33,976 nucleotides of DNA. Source: Anaerolineae bacterium (GTDB taxonomy: Bacteria > Chloroflexota > Anaerolineae > Epilineales > Epilineaceae). Both the position numbers and the translations under genes were made by a program. The notes below the pieces were generated by a model. The model was not told where the DNA came from. It worked only from the letters and a program-made list of their open reading frames with translations, and ran no database searches. The stretch is from assembly GCA_029262755.1 (NCBI GenBank), contig JAJCYU010000149.1, positions 1 through 33,976 of the forward strand, in the 5' to 3' direction. Position 1 is the stretch's first letter; each line of letters begins with the position of its first letter. Shown here piece by piece: positions 24,931 to 32,920 of this stretch.

Positions 24931-25874
24931 GATGAGCGCGAGCCGTCTAAGGCTTCCGCGGACGGGGGTGGTGTTTTGCCGTTCCCGGAGCCGCTCACGG
25001 CGTCATCCACGGAGTCGCTCGCGGCATCGGGCGACGGCTCGGAAGGCGCACCGTGATCGCCGGCTGCCGACGGAGTCCCCCGTTGGGTCGTGTTCACGAT
25101 GTCTGCCTTCGGCTCGCCCGGATCCCTGTGTGAAAGTTGCTCGAAGGCGCGCGCGTAGGGGTCGACGGTTCCCGTGGCAGCACCGCGATTGGCGGATGTT
25201 TCTCGCGCTGCGTTGACCGGGTCCGACGCTCCTTTGCGGCTGCTCGAAGGGGTCCTGGACTGCGGCTCCCCTGCCCGTCGCGCGTCGGTACTACCGAGCT
25301 GCGGATCCTGCCCCGCATCGACTGCCGGAGGTATGGGACGTTCGGCGTCATTGATCGTTTGGGTGGTCCCACGTCCACGTTGCCGCCAGCCCCAGGTTCC
25401 CACCCCTAGCGAGGCTAGCAGGAGTACAGCGGGCGGTAGCCACCACGCAAGTAGAAAGAGGCCGCGTTTGGGCGGTGCGTTGAGCACTTGCGGGCCGTAG
25501 TAGCCGACGAATTCCTCGATAATGGCCGCTTCGCCGACGCCGGCGGCCAGCCGCTCGCGAATCTGTCCGCGCATTTGGGCGCAGACGGTCAAGGGGCAAT
25601 CGCGCAGGTTGTAGCCCTCGCACGTCGGGCAGTTCAGTTGTTGGGCAATGGCCGACACGTCTTCGTCCGGCACGGCGGAGGTATCGATTGCTCCCGTCGG
25701 TAGCGCGGGCTGAACGCGTGGCATCGCCAACGCTCGCGGCGACGCGGTTGCTGCGATCACGACTGCAACGAGGGCGATGAGCAGCGGCCCGTGCCGCCGA
25801 TGGCTCTCTCGGCTTCCCGTCCGTTCGCGCGGACCGTGGGTCCGTTCGCGGTGATCTACATCGCCTTCGCGCAT
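24927..25874 (-). CDS. ccmH: Cytochrome c maturation protein CcmH
   Basis: A 315-residue protein with an N-terminal signal or membrane segment (LLIALVAVVIAATASPRALA, 31-50). The CcmH three-helix domain has NCPTCEGYNLRDCPLTVCAQ (81-100), then IIEEFVGYYGPQVLNAPP. CPTC (82-85) is the expected thiol pair that reduces CXXCH of apocytochromes; C93 and C98 are additional. A second membrane helix (about 139-162) follows. Residues about 170-315 are a Pro/Ser/Asp/Gly-rich, apparently disordered extension not seen in classic CcmH. ATG 25874 shares one base with the ccmF stop (TGATG); the frame is open further upstream but only as noise inside ccmF. Confidence 0.92.
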   Translation of the reverse strand: MREGDVDHRERTHGPRERTGSRESHRRHGPLLIALVAVVIAATASPRALAMPRVQPALPTGAIDTSAVPDEDVSAIAQQLNCPTCEGYNLRDCPLTVCAQMRGQIRERLAAGVGEAAIIEEFVGYYGPQVLNAPPKRGLFLLAWWLPPAVLLLASLGVGTWGWRQRGRGTTQTINDAERPIPPAVDAGQDPQLGSTDARRAGEPQSRTPSSSRKGASDPVNAARETSANRGAATGTVDPYARAFEQLSHRDPGEPKADIVNTTQRGTPSAAGDHGAPSEPSPDAASDSVDDAVSGSGNGKTPPPSAEALDGSRSS

Positions 25875-27907
25875 CAGTCGCCGCCGGCAGGAACGGGCGG
25901 AGCCGTGCGCAATCGCCGCAACTCCGTGGCGAGGACGCGGGCCTCGTGACCGTCCGGCCACGCCGCGATCAACGTGCCGAGCACGAGCACCATCAGGCCC
26001 AACCAGACGAAGGACACGAGCGGGTTCACGTAGACCTTGACCGTCGCATGCTCGACGGGTGCGCCGCCGGGTACATTCGGCGGGTCGATGCGGTAGGCGC
26101 CAAGCAACACGTACAGGTCTTCGAGGGGACGCGTTAGGACCGCCGGCAGGGTCATGGGCTGATCCTCGCGCAATCGGAACACGGCCTTGGCCGGTTCCAG
26201 CGTACCCATGTCCCGCCCTTGGGCCGTCCGGACCGCCATCCGGGCAACCAGCAGGCTGCGGTCCGCTTCTTCGACCGTGGCCAGCCCCCGGAACGTCAAC
26301 GCGTAGTTTCCGACCTCTACGGTCTCGCCCAGCTTCAGGCTGCGCTCCACCTCGGCCTGGTATACGTTGCCGGTCACACCGATCGCGAAGAAGATCACGC
26401 CCAGATGCACAATGTAGCCGCCGTAACGGCGTCGCTGACGCGCGACGAGTCCGGCCGCCGCCGACCAAGGACGGTCGCCCTGCCGCATGCGTGCGCGCAC
26501 CCCACGTCCGAGCTCGATGAGCGTGCCGAACAGCGCGAACACGCTCACGGTAAAGCCGGCTAACGCAACCCAATGGCGCACGCCGGCGGCCACGAGTACG
26601 GCGGCCACGGCCAACGTACCCAGCGCAGGTCCGAGCAGCGTGCGGCGGAGTGCACGCGCGTCGGTGCGGCGCCAGCCGACGAGCGGGCCAATCCCCATCA
26701 AGAGCACGAGCGCCCCGAAGATGGGCAGCACGACCTGGTTGAAATAGGTGGCTTTGACCGATACCCGGTCGCCCGTGACGATCTCGGCGAAGAGCGGGAA
26801 CAAGGTGCCCCAGAACACGGCGAACAACGCCCCCATAAACAGCAGGTTGTTGCCGAGGAACGCCGACTCTCGGCTGAGCGCGCTCTCGATGCGACCATCG
26901 GATCGTAGGAGCGGCAAGCGCCACCAGAGTAGGAGCAGGCTACCGATCACGATGAAAGCCGTGAAGCCCAGGAAGTAGCCACCGATGTTGGACTGCGCAA
27001 AGGCGTGCACGCTCGAGACGAGGCCCGCGCGCGTCAGGAAGGTGCCGATGATCACCAGACTGAAGGTCATGATGACTAGCACCATATTCCACACCCGAAA
27101 AATGCCACGGCGCTCTTGAACCATCACGGAATGCAGAAATGCCGTCGCGGCGAGCCAGGGCATGAAGGCTGCATTCTCGACCGGATCCCAACCCCAATAC
27201 CCGCCCCAACCCAGCACGTCGTAGGCCCAACGGCCGCCGAGGGTAAGCCCGATCGTGAGAAAGGCCCACGCAACCAGCAGCCAGCGCCGCGAGGCCGCGA
27301 TCCAACCGGCATCCAGACGCCCCGATATCAAGGCCGCAATCCCAAACGCAAACGGGATCGCCATGCCCGTGAAGCCCAGATACAGCGCGGGCGGATGGAA
27401 GGCCATGCCGGGGTGCTGCAAGAGCGGATTGAGACCGCTGCCGTCCGCAGGCACGACCTCGAGTCGTGTGAACGGGTTCGCAACGAAGGCTACGAGGAAT
27501 AGGAAGAAGCCGCCGATCACGGCGTTCGTTGCGGTAAACCATGGCAGCAGCGCACGATCGGCGCGCCAAGGTCGCAGCAACACCAGCCCTGCGAAGCCTA
27601 CCTGGAGCATGCTCCAAAACAGCAACGAGCCTTCCTGGCTACCCCAGAGGCCTGTCGCGACGTAGAGCAGGGGTGTCGTACGGCTCGAGTTCTTCCATAC
27701 GGCGAGCACCGAGTAATCGCCAGAGAGAAAGAGCCCCAACATGATCACGGTGGCCGTGACGGCGAGGGCGGCGGCGGCCAACATGCCCCGTCGCCCACTT
27801 GCGATCAGTACCGGGCGATCGCGGATGGCACCCACCACGGACGCGACGAGCGCAAACGCGCACGCGCCAAGGGCGAGTACGACGGCCAGATAGCCTAGCT
27901 CGGCCAC
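25874..27907 (-). CDS. ccmF: Cytochrome c heme lyase subunit CcmF
   Basis: A 677-residue multi-pass membrane protein that attaches heme to CXXCH motifs. The heme-handling tryptophan-rich (WWD) loop is WGGYWGWDPVENAAFMPW (234-251). Conserved outward histidines are in LLQHPGMAFHPPALYLGF (162-179). The hydrophobic core continues to about 480, an extracytoplasmic region with VGNYALTFRGL follows, and a last membrane segment (WLGLMVLVLGTLIAAWPD) comes near the end. The GTG start at 27907 lies 3 bp after the ccmE stop. Length and order are normal for CcmF. Confidence 0.96.
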   Translation of the reverse strand: MAELGYLAVVLALGACAFALVASVVGAIRDRPVLIASGRRGMLAAAALAVTATVIMLGLFLSGDYSVLAVWKNSSRTTPLLYVATGLWGSQEGSLLFWSMLQVGFAGLVLLRPWRADRALLPWFTATNAVIGGFFLFLVAFVANPFTRLEVVPADGSGLNPLLQHPGMAFHPPALYLGFTGMAIPFAFGIAALISGRLDAGWIAASRRWLLVAWAFLTIGLTLGGRWAYDVLGWGGYWGWDPVENAAFMPWLAATAFLHSVMVQERRGIFRVWNMVLVIMTFSLVIIGTFLTRAGLVSSVHAFAQSNIGGYFLGFTAFIVIGSLLLLWWRLPLLRSDGRIESALSRESAFLGNNLLFMGALFAVFWGTLFPLFAEIVTGDRVSVKATYFNQVVLPIFGALVLLMGIGPLVGWRRTDARALRRTLLGPALGTLAVAAVLVAAGVRHWVALAGFTVSVFALFGTLIELGRGVRARMRQGDRPWSAAAGLVARQRRRYGGYIVHLGVIFFAIGVTGNVYQAEVERSLKLGETVEVGNYALTFRGLATVEEADRSLLVARMAVRTAQGRDMGTLEPAKAVFRLREDQPMTLPAVLTRPLEDLYVLLGAYRIDPPNVPGGAPVEHATVKVYVNPLVSFVWLGLMVLVLGTLIAAWPDGHEARVLATELRRLRTAPPVPAGGD

Positions 27908-27910
27908 GCT

Positions 27911-28468
27911 CTAGCCCTCGTCGGAGGTAGCGGCGTCGGAAGCGTCGAAGTTCTGTGGGCTGAGCGCATCCAACGAGGCGGCGTCCACGCCGGCGGGCTG
28001 TTCGGCGCCACCATAGGCGTCCGCCGCTCCGTCCGCAGCGCTCGGCGGCACGGCTTCGTACTTCGACGGACACTGGACGAATAGCTCGTCCGCCGCCATC
28101 GCGCCGTCGGAATCCAGCCGACCGCCGACGGTAACCGACTCGGCTTGATCAAAAGTGTCTGGGACGAGTCCGCGGTAGACCACGGGCAGGCGCCCGTCCT
28201 TTCCCGTGAGTTCAAAGCGCATCTGAAGTCCGTCTTCGCCTCGATCGACCGTCGCGACGTCGACCTCCCCGCGCACCTGGAGGGACCGTTCGGCGAGCGG
28301 GCTCGCGGCCAGCGCGGCGGGGCCCAGGGCAAAGGCCTGCTCGCCTGCCTGCTCGTATAGCTCGTCCACCGTGAAGTACGCGACCGCTTCGCGCGAGTAG
28401 GTCACGACGCTCACGACCACGAGCGCGCCGAGAATCAAGCCGGTACCGATGATGTAGCGAGCGCGCAT
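27911..28468 (-). CDS. ccmE: Heme chaperone CcmE, cysteine (CxxxY) type
   Basis: A 185-residue protein with one N-terminal membrane helix (YIIGTGLILGALVVVSVV) and the OB-fold heme chaperone domain (YFTVDELYEQ, LQVRGEV, FELTGKDGRLPVVYRGLVPDTF split over several strands). The heme-binding site is ELFVQCPSKYEA: C133 and Y137 form CxxxY instead of the classic HxxxY, a variant known from Desulfovibrio and archaea. A Ala/Asp-rich tail (about 140-185) follows. ATG 28468 has AGGGAG in front. It is the first gene of the ccm run; the frame extending to 28777 reads through repeat copy B and is rejected. Confidence 0.93.
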   Translation of the reverse strand: MRARYIIGTGLILGALVVVSVVTYSREAVAYFTVDELYEQAGEQAFALGPAALAASPLAERSLQVRGEVDVATVDRGEDGLQMRFELTGKDGRLPVVYRGLVPDTFDQAESVTVGGRLDSDGAMAADELFVQCPSKYEAVPPSAADGAADAYGGAEQPAGVDAASLDALSPQNFDASDAATSDEG

Positions 28469-28512
28469 GGGCGTCTCCCTCGAACAGGAGTGCGATTCGA
28501 GTAGCGGTGAAT

Positions 28513-28681
28513 CGTAAGGGCTCGACCGGAAACAATGTCGCCAACCGAGGGAGTTGCAGCGCCGTCGTGTTGGTTCGCTGAGACGAAGGAATAGCAGCGC
28601 TATTGCTGAGGAACAGCGGGCCGGCACGGCGGATGCCGCGACTTCCGAATTGGGGAGATTATTCCCTGTCGAGCCCTTACG
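28513..28681. repeat. Structured inverted-repeat element, copy B (about 169 bp)
   Basis: Termini 28513-28536 and 28658-28681 are inverted repeats of 24 bp matching at 21, with an uninterrupted 14-bp outer part (CGTAAGGGCTCGAC). Inside are ACCGAGGG (28544-28551) and the perfect hairpin AATAGC-AGC-GCTATT (28590-28604), followed by GCTGAGGAACAG. A third hairpin CGGCA/TGCCG follows (about 28622-28637). It shares GGGCTCG, ACCGAGGG and the core hairpin with copy A. It ends about 45 nt upstream of the ccmE ATG. Its plus-strand orientation is antisense to the ccm genes. The rest of 28682-28828 shows nothing I can name. Confidence 0.7.
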
Positions 28682-28828
28682 GTAGAGAGGATGGGCAGGC
28701 CGGTCAACGTCCAAGTATGCAGCCACCGTCCCAATTGCGTTTCCTTCGAGTCGCGCCACCGGGCAATGCGAAGGCACATCCTCCCGGACCCCGACTCCGT
28801 TGCACGACGGACGCCAAGCGAACGGAGC

Positions 28829-30019
28829 CTAGGGCAAGTACCGCGACTCGTCTGATCCGGAACTGGACGGCGTTGGTGTGGATGTGGGAGGCGCCTGGTC
28901 CTCTCCTCCGAAAACAGCGCGTATCACGATCACCACGTCGGGAGCAACAGGGTCGTTGCTATGTAGACGCACCTCACGCCGCACGGGGACGGCATGGTCG
29001 GGGGCGGCGTCTGCCGGCGGGATCAGCGTGAGCGTCATCGTTGTCGTAGCGCCAGGCCCAAGCTCGTTCTGAGCGATCGTTCGCGGCACCCGACCCTCGG
29101 GCCGGGGAGCAGGGTCTGCGTCGAGCTCCAAGAGTCCTTCCCCTGCGTTGGAGACCGTCACGGTCGCGGTGGTCGGCCCGACCGGGGAAAGCCGACCCAG
29201 GCGCAGAACGTTCCCTCCACGGGAACCCTGCGCAATCTCCGGCACCCACAGACGCGGCTCGCCTGCCACAATCGCAAGCTCCGCGGCGCCGATCGGGCGC
29301 TGGAGTTCACGCCACTCTCGAGCCTCAAACACGAGACGGAACCGGGTCTCGTGGCTCATGGGGTCGCCCGAATCGAAACGCTCGTGCGCGGGATCGTTCG
29401 AGAACAGTTGAACGATCACCGAGCGCGCACCCGGTCCCTGCAGGCGGCCGGGCTCGAGACGCATCGTGAGCGTCACGCGCTCGCCCGGAACAACGGCGGC
29501 GGGCGGCTCGAGCCTCCCCGACGGTCCGTTCTCTGAACCTGCGACGCGGAGTGCGACCGCGGAGATGCTCGGGTAGACGCGCGCAACGGCTAGCGGAGAG
29601 CTGCCAAGATTGACCAGCCCGATATCTGCCTGAACCGGTCGGCTGATGGGCACGGAACCCATATTGATGGTGCCGTTGGCGTCCAAGCCGTCGATCGCGA
29701 GCCGGGGAGCGCCGGCGACGGGCGCCGAACCCTCGAGGCGAAGGGGCACGAAGCCGGGCTGCAACACGTTGGGATCCGCGATGTCGGCCAACTGATCGTT
29801 CGGCCAACTCTCGATCGGCCCCTCCGGCCGACCGATATCCGAGGAACGGGGCTCCGGCGTCGGAGGGATCGCACGTTGCCAATACTCGAATCGGGGCCGG
29901 CCGTCAGCGCCGGGTGGTCCCCAGTCGATTCGCGTTCGCGCGCGGCTTCCGAGCGTGGCGCCAAGGCCGATCGCGAGGACGACGGTGAATGCGGCCAACA
30001 GCGTCGCTAGATCGCGCAT
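28829..30019 (-). CDS. Membrane-anchored protein with two DUF1573/ASH-like domains, no CxC motif
   Basis: A 396-residue protein. One N-terminal membrane helix (LATLLAAFTVVLAIGLGATL) precedes a linker with Pro-rich segments. Two Ig-like domains follow. Each has the DUF1573 pattern: a start like NMGSVPISRPVQADIGLVNL or GRLSPVGPTTATVTVSNAG, then a strand ending in LFSNDPA or LHSNDPV. The Cys-Gly-Cys motif of the two paralogues further upstream is absent; the matching place reads YPSISAVAL. The C-terminus is a short Ser/Thr/Pro tail. It probably forms an extracytoplasmic binding surface (inference). Confidence 0.7.
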   Translation of the reverse strand: MRDLATLLAAFTVVLAIGLGATLGSRARTRIDWGPPGADGRPRFEYWQRAIPPTPEPRSSDIGRPEGPIESWPNDQLADIADPNVLQPGFVPLRLEGSAPVAGAPRLAIDGLDANGTINMGSVPISRPVQADIGLVNLGSSPLAVARVYPSISAVALRVAGSENGPSGRLEPPAAVVPGERVTLTMRLEPGRLQGPGARSVIVQLFSNDPAHERFDSGDPMSHETRFRLVFEAREWRELQRPIGAAELAIVAGEPRLWVPEIAQGSRGGNVLRLGRLSPVGPTTATVTVSNAGEGLLELDADPAPRPEGRVPRTIAQNELGPGATTTMTLTLIPPADAAPDHAVPVRREVRLHSNDPVAPDVVIVIRAVFGGEDQAPPTSTPTPSSSGSDESRYLP

Positions 30020-30224
30020 TTCAACATCCTAGGATTGCTCAACGCGCGAGGCAGCCGGTAGGACTTCATGCTCGCGCGTCGCGATCCTCTTGACGACGCA
30101 CGCTGCTTCGAGTGCCGCATGACCTTGCCCCGATCGTACTATTGCGTCGCCGTGGTTCGCCCTGCACGGCGGAATCCGGTATCCGAATTCCCGCACGACC
30201 GAGGAATGGCGACCACGGCGAAGC

Positions 30225-31559
30225 TCATCGAATCGTCGTCGACCCCAGCGAAGTAGCGCCGCGCGATGGGTGGACGAACGCAAGCAGCATGTCGCGTACC
30301 CCCGATCCGGAGCCCAGCTGCACGCCCGGGAGGATCTCTTCGATGAAGGGCTTCAGTTCCGGTCGCGAGCGAATCGCCCCGCGGTGCGCTCGTACGATCA
30401 TGCCTTGCGCGTCAATGAAGAACGTCGTCGGCAGCGCCTTGACGCGGTAGATGGCCGACACGGTCCCATCGTCGATGACGATCGGAAAGGTCAGACCGGC
30501 CCCCTGCACGTACGGCACGACCTGATCGGGCCGCTCCTGCGAGTTGACGCCCAAGATGACAAGATCTTCTTTGTTGCTCTCGTATGCGTTGACGAACAAC
30601 GGCATCTCGATGCGACAGGGAGCGCACCACGTAGCCCAGAAGTTGACCATGACCGGGCGGCCGCGGAAATCGGAGAGGCGCATCGGCGTGCCGTCGGGCG
30701 CTGGGAGCACGAAATCGGGCGCCAGCTGGCCCTCGCGGGCAGGCGCGACGGACTCGCCGTTGACCAGGAACTGTAGGTCCGCGTTCAAGGATAGGAGCCC
30801 AGCAACCGCGCTAACTTGATCGGCGCTCCGGCCGATCGTCCGCATCGACTCGTTCGCGAGCTCTGCGGCGCGGGGACTATTGAGATAGCGGCCGAGCAGG
30901 ATTTGCTGCGCGCCCCACGTTCGCCAGTCGGCATCGTTGAGGTTCGGTTGCACCGCAAACACGGCGGCCTTCAGCTCTTCCGAAGAGATGCCGAAGCGTG
31001 CGCCCAGCGTCGGCAACTCCGCGTCGATCTCGGCGTCGGTGACGACAAGGCCGTTCGCACGGGCATCCTGGAGCGCCAGCCAACGGTCGACAAGACGGTC
31101 GACCAGCTCCCGTCGAAATCCATCGATTGCCTGTTTATCCACCAGTGTCTCGCCCTGAATACGCTGGCGAAGAACGCTCTGGACACCGTACTCGATATCG
31201 ACGTCGCGCGTCGAGATCGGCTCGCCGTTCACCCAGGCAAGGGCGCCGCCATCAATGGCGAGCTGACCGCCGCTCGCGCTGCCCGGGCGAAGGAGCCGGC
31301 CGGCCAGCAATCCGAGGCCGGCTACCAGCGCCACGGCGACCAGGCCGAGCGCGAAGCGCGCTGCGCCGTTGCCCGAGGACGGCGATGGAGATTGGTCTCC
31401 ACCGTCGCCACTCCATTCGGTCGCGTCTCGATCAGAGGGCTCCTCGCGAGCGCTGGCAGGCTGATCTGCTCGCTTCGACTTCGAGCGCCCCTTCTTGGAC
31501 TTGCTCCGCTCGCCTTCCGCCGGCTCACGTTCGACTTCGATCTGTAGCCATTTGGGCAT
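30225..31559 (-). CDS. SurA-like peptidyl-prolyl/chaperone domain fused to TlpA thioredoxin
   Basis: A 444-residue protein. A very basic Lys/Ser N-terminus (KSKKGRSKSKR, 21-30 region) and an acidic stretch come before one membrane helix (ARFALGLVAVALVAGLGLLA, 67-86). Residues about 105-230 are a SurA N-terminal-type helical domain (ALAWVNGEPISTRDVDIEY, then ELVDRLVDRWLALQDA). Residues about 275-415 are a TlpA/ResA thioredoxin with WCAPC (311-315; C312, C315), cis-Pro P377 in ALPTTFFID. There is no parvulin catalytic domain. ATG 31559 is chosen because GGGAG sits 9 nt upstream; ATG 31568 would abut it. It should combine substrate holding with disulfide reduction outside the membrane (inference). 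Confidence 0.88.
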   Translation of the reverse strand: MPKWLQIEVEREPAEGERSKSKKGRSKSKRADQPASAREEPSDRDATEWSGDGGDQSPSPSSGNGAARFALGLVAVALVAGLGLLAGRLLRPGSASGGQLAIDGGALAWVNGEPISTRDVDIEYGVQSVLRQRIQGETLVDKQAIDGFRRELVDRLVDRWLALQDARANGLVVTDAEIDAELPTLGARFGISSEELKAAVFAVQPNLNDADWRTWGAQQILLGRYLNSPRAAELANESMRTIGRSADQVSAVAGLLSLNADLQFLVNGESVAPAREGQLAPDFVLPAPDGTPMRLSDFRGRPVMVNFWATWCAPCRIEMPLFVNAYESNKEDLVILGVNSQERPDQVVPYVQGAGLTFPIVIDDGTVSAIYRVKALPTTFFIDAQGMIVRAHRGAIRSRPELKPFIEEILPGVQLGSGSGVRDMLLAFVHPSRGATSLGSTTIR

Positions 31560-31666
31560 GATGCACATCTCCCAAGGACACGTGCCCTCGCACGAGGGCG
31601 CGGTCGGACGGTGGGGCGGTTGAAGTGAGGCCGCGGAGCGCTGAGTACCAAGGATGGGTCTGCGTG

Positions 31667-32677
31667 TTACTCGATCTCGCCGTAGGTCGGCTGCACCACG
31701 ATGCGGAAGCGGCTCTCGTGGCTGTTCGCGTCGGAGGGGTCAAAGACCTCCTTCGAATCATCGTTCGAGAAGATCTGAATCCACTTGGCCTGCGCCTTTG
31801 TCTCTTTGGCCAACTGAGGATCGAATTCGACAGTGAAGTCGACTTCTTCGCCCGGCGCGAGGGTCAGCGGCGTGGGCAGCCAGCCCGCTTCATCGATGAT
31901 CACATCGCCGATCCGTGGCGCGGTGCAGCCGCAACCGGAATACACGCGGCTGATCGTAAGTGGTGCGTCGCCAACGTTCTTCATCATCAAGTCGCTACGC
32001 GCCATCTCGTCCATCTTCACCATGCCGAAGTCATAGGTGAAGACCGTGTTCAGGCCCGCGATGCCGAGCCGCGGTCCCTTCAGCGGAGAGGAGATATCTT
32101 CCGGGCGGAACACCTTGAACTCGTCCGCCGTGACGTTGGGGTCGGGAATGCCGGCCAACACGTCGTGCGTCCAATTGCCGGCGATCTCGCGGATCGCATT
32201 GTCCGCGATCGCGTCGACGTCCAGCTGCTCACCGACGCCTTCGGCCTTCATTTCCTCCAGCGCGGCCTCGACGCTGTTGGGGTCGTGCTCCAACGCGGAG
32301 GGAACAACCGTGGAGTAGGTCGGGATGTTGTACTGGTCCTGGTCGACGATCGTTACGTTGTCGGGCAGGCCCGCGGCCCTGGCTGCCGATCGCGACTCCG
32401 CCTTCGTCATCGAGCCAAGCTGCTCGGCGACCGGATTGGCGGCCAGCACGGGGGCGTTGCCCGGTGCCGGCGCGATGGGATCGCCCGCGGCACGGCCGCG
32501 CGCGGAGTTGAGCGCGCTGATACCGACCGCGACGCCGAACACCGCGATCAACGCAACGCCGAACAAGAAACGCTTGTCGACGGTTACGACGAGCTCTCGC
32601 TCTTCGGCCGGAGCGCCGTACTCGGCCTTGCTGCCGCCGCGGGCGCGGGTCGTGTACTGCGTCTTCTTCTTCGCCAT
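31667..32677 (-). CDS. Anchored DUF1573 protein with CGC motif
   Basis: A 336-residue protein. A basic N-terminus and one membrane helix (RFLFGVALIAVFGVAVGISAL, 36-56) are followed by a helical linker (about 85-180) with AALEEMKAEGVGEQ. The C-terminal DUF1573 domain (about 208-336) has FTYDFGMVKMDE, LMMKNVGDAPLTISRVYSG, the cysteine pair C249/C251 in SGCGCTAP, and IFSNDDSKE. DUF1573 domains are Ig-like, and their Cys-x-Cys motif is strongly conserved but of unproven role. ATG 32677 has AAGGACG upstream; the frame open to 32770 is rejected. Confidence 0.85.
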   Translation of the reverse strand: MAKKKTQYTTRARGGSKAEYGAPAEERELVVTVDKRFLFGVALIAVFGVAVGISALNSARGRAAGDPIAPAPGNAPVLAANPVAEQLGSMTKAESRSAARAAGLPDNVTIVDQDQYNIPTYSTVVPSALEHDPNSVEAALEEMKAEGVGEQLDVDAIADNAIREIAGNWTHDVLAGIPDPNVTADEFKVFRPEDISSPLKGPRLGIAGLNTVFTYDFGMVKMDEMARSDLMMKNVGDAPLTISRVYSGCGCTAPRIGDVIIDEAGWLPTPLTLAPGEEVDFTVEFDPQLAKETKAQAKWIQIFSNDDSKEVFDPSDANSHESRFRIVVQPTYGEIE

Positions 32678-32725
32678 CGGAATTCGTCCTTCGGGGATGT
32701 GCGCCGGAGAAGGCCGGCCGAGCCG

Positions 32726-32757
32726 GGGCGGAGACAGGTGGAGGCCTGCCCCCGCCC
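32726..32757 (-). promoter_or_regulatory. GC-rich hairpin ahead of the 31667-32677 gene
   Basis: On the minus strand GGGCGGGGGCAGG pairs over 13 bp with CCTGTCTCCGCCC, using two G-U pairs that would be mismatches in the other strand's RNA. It has no T-run. It lies about 50 nt before the ATG, and could be a leader structure or a processing site. Confidence 0.35.
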
Positions 32758-32920
32758 ACGGCGATCTCATTCGGATTCGTGCTACGAACTCGTACTCGTA
32801 CTACTTCGTTCAAGAATCACTGCGAACTTCATGCTGTTGTGCTCACGCAGGCGACCAGATGCGGCCCTCGTCGCGCGAGCGAACGTGCGCGCCCTTTCCC
32901 GCGGGCGAGCCACGCGTGGA

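Noticed and set aside
28513-28681. repeat copy B as a TPP or other known riboswitch for ccmE
   Set aside because: A CTGAGA occurs, but the rest of the TPP consensus is missing, and the conserved blocks match copy A in the orientation antisense to ccmE.
28469-28777. 103-codon N-terminal extension of ccmE
   Set aside because: It would translate repeat copy B. The ATG at 28468 has a good ribosome-binding site and starts the family-like sequence.
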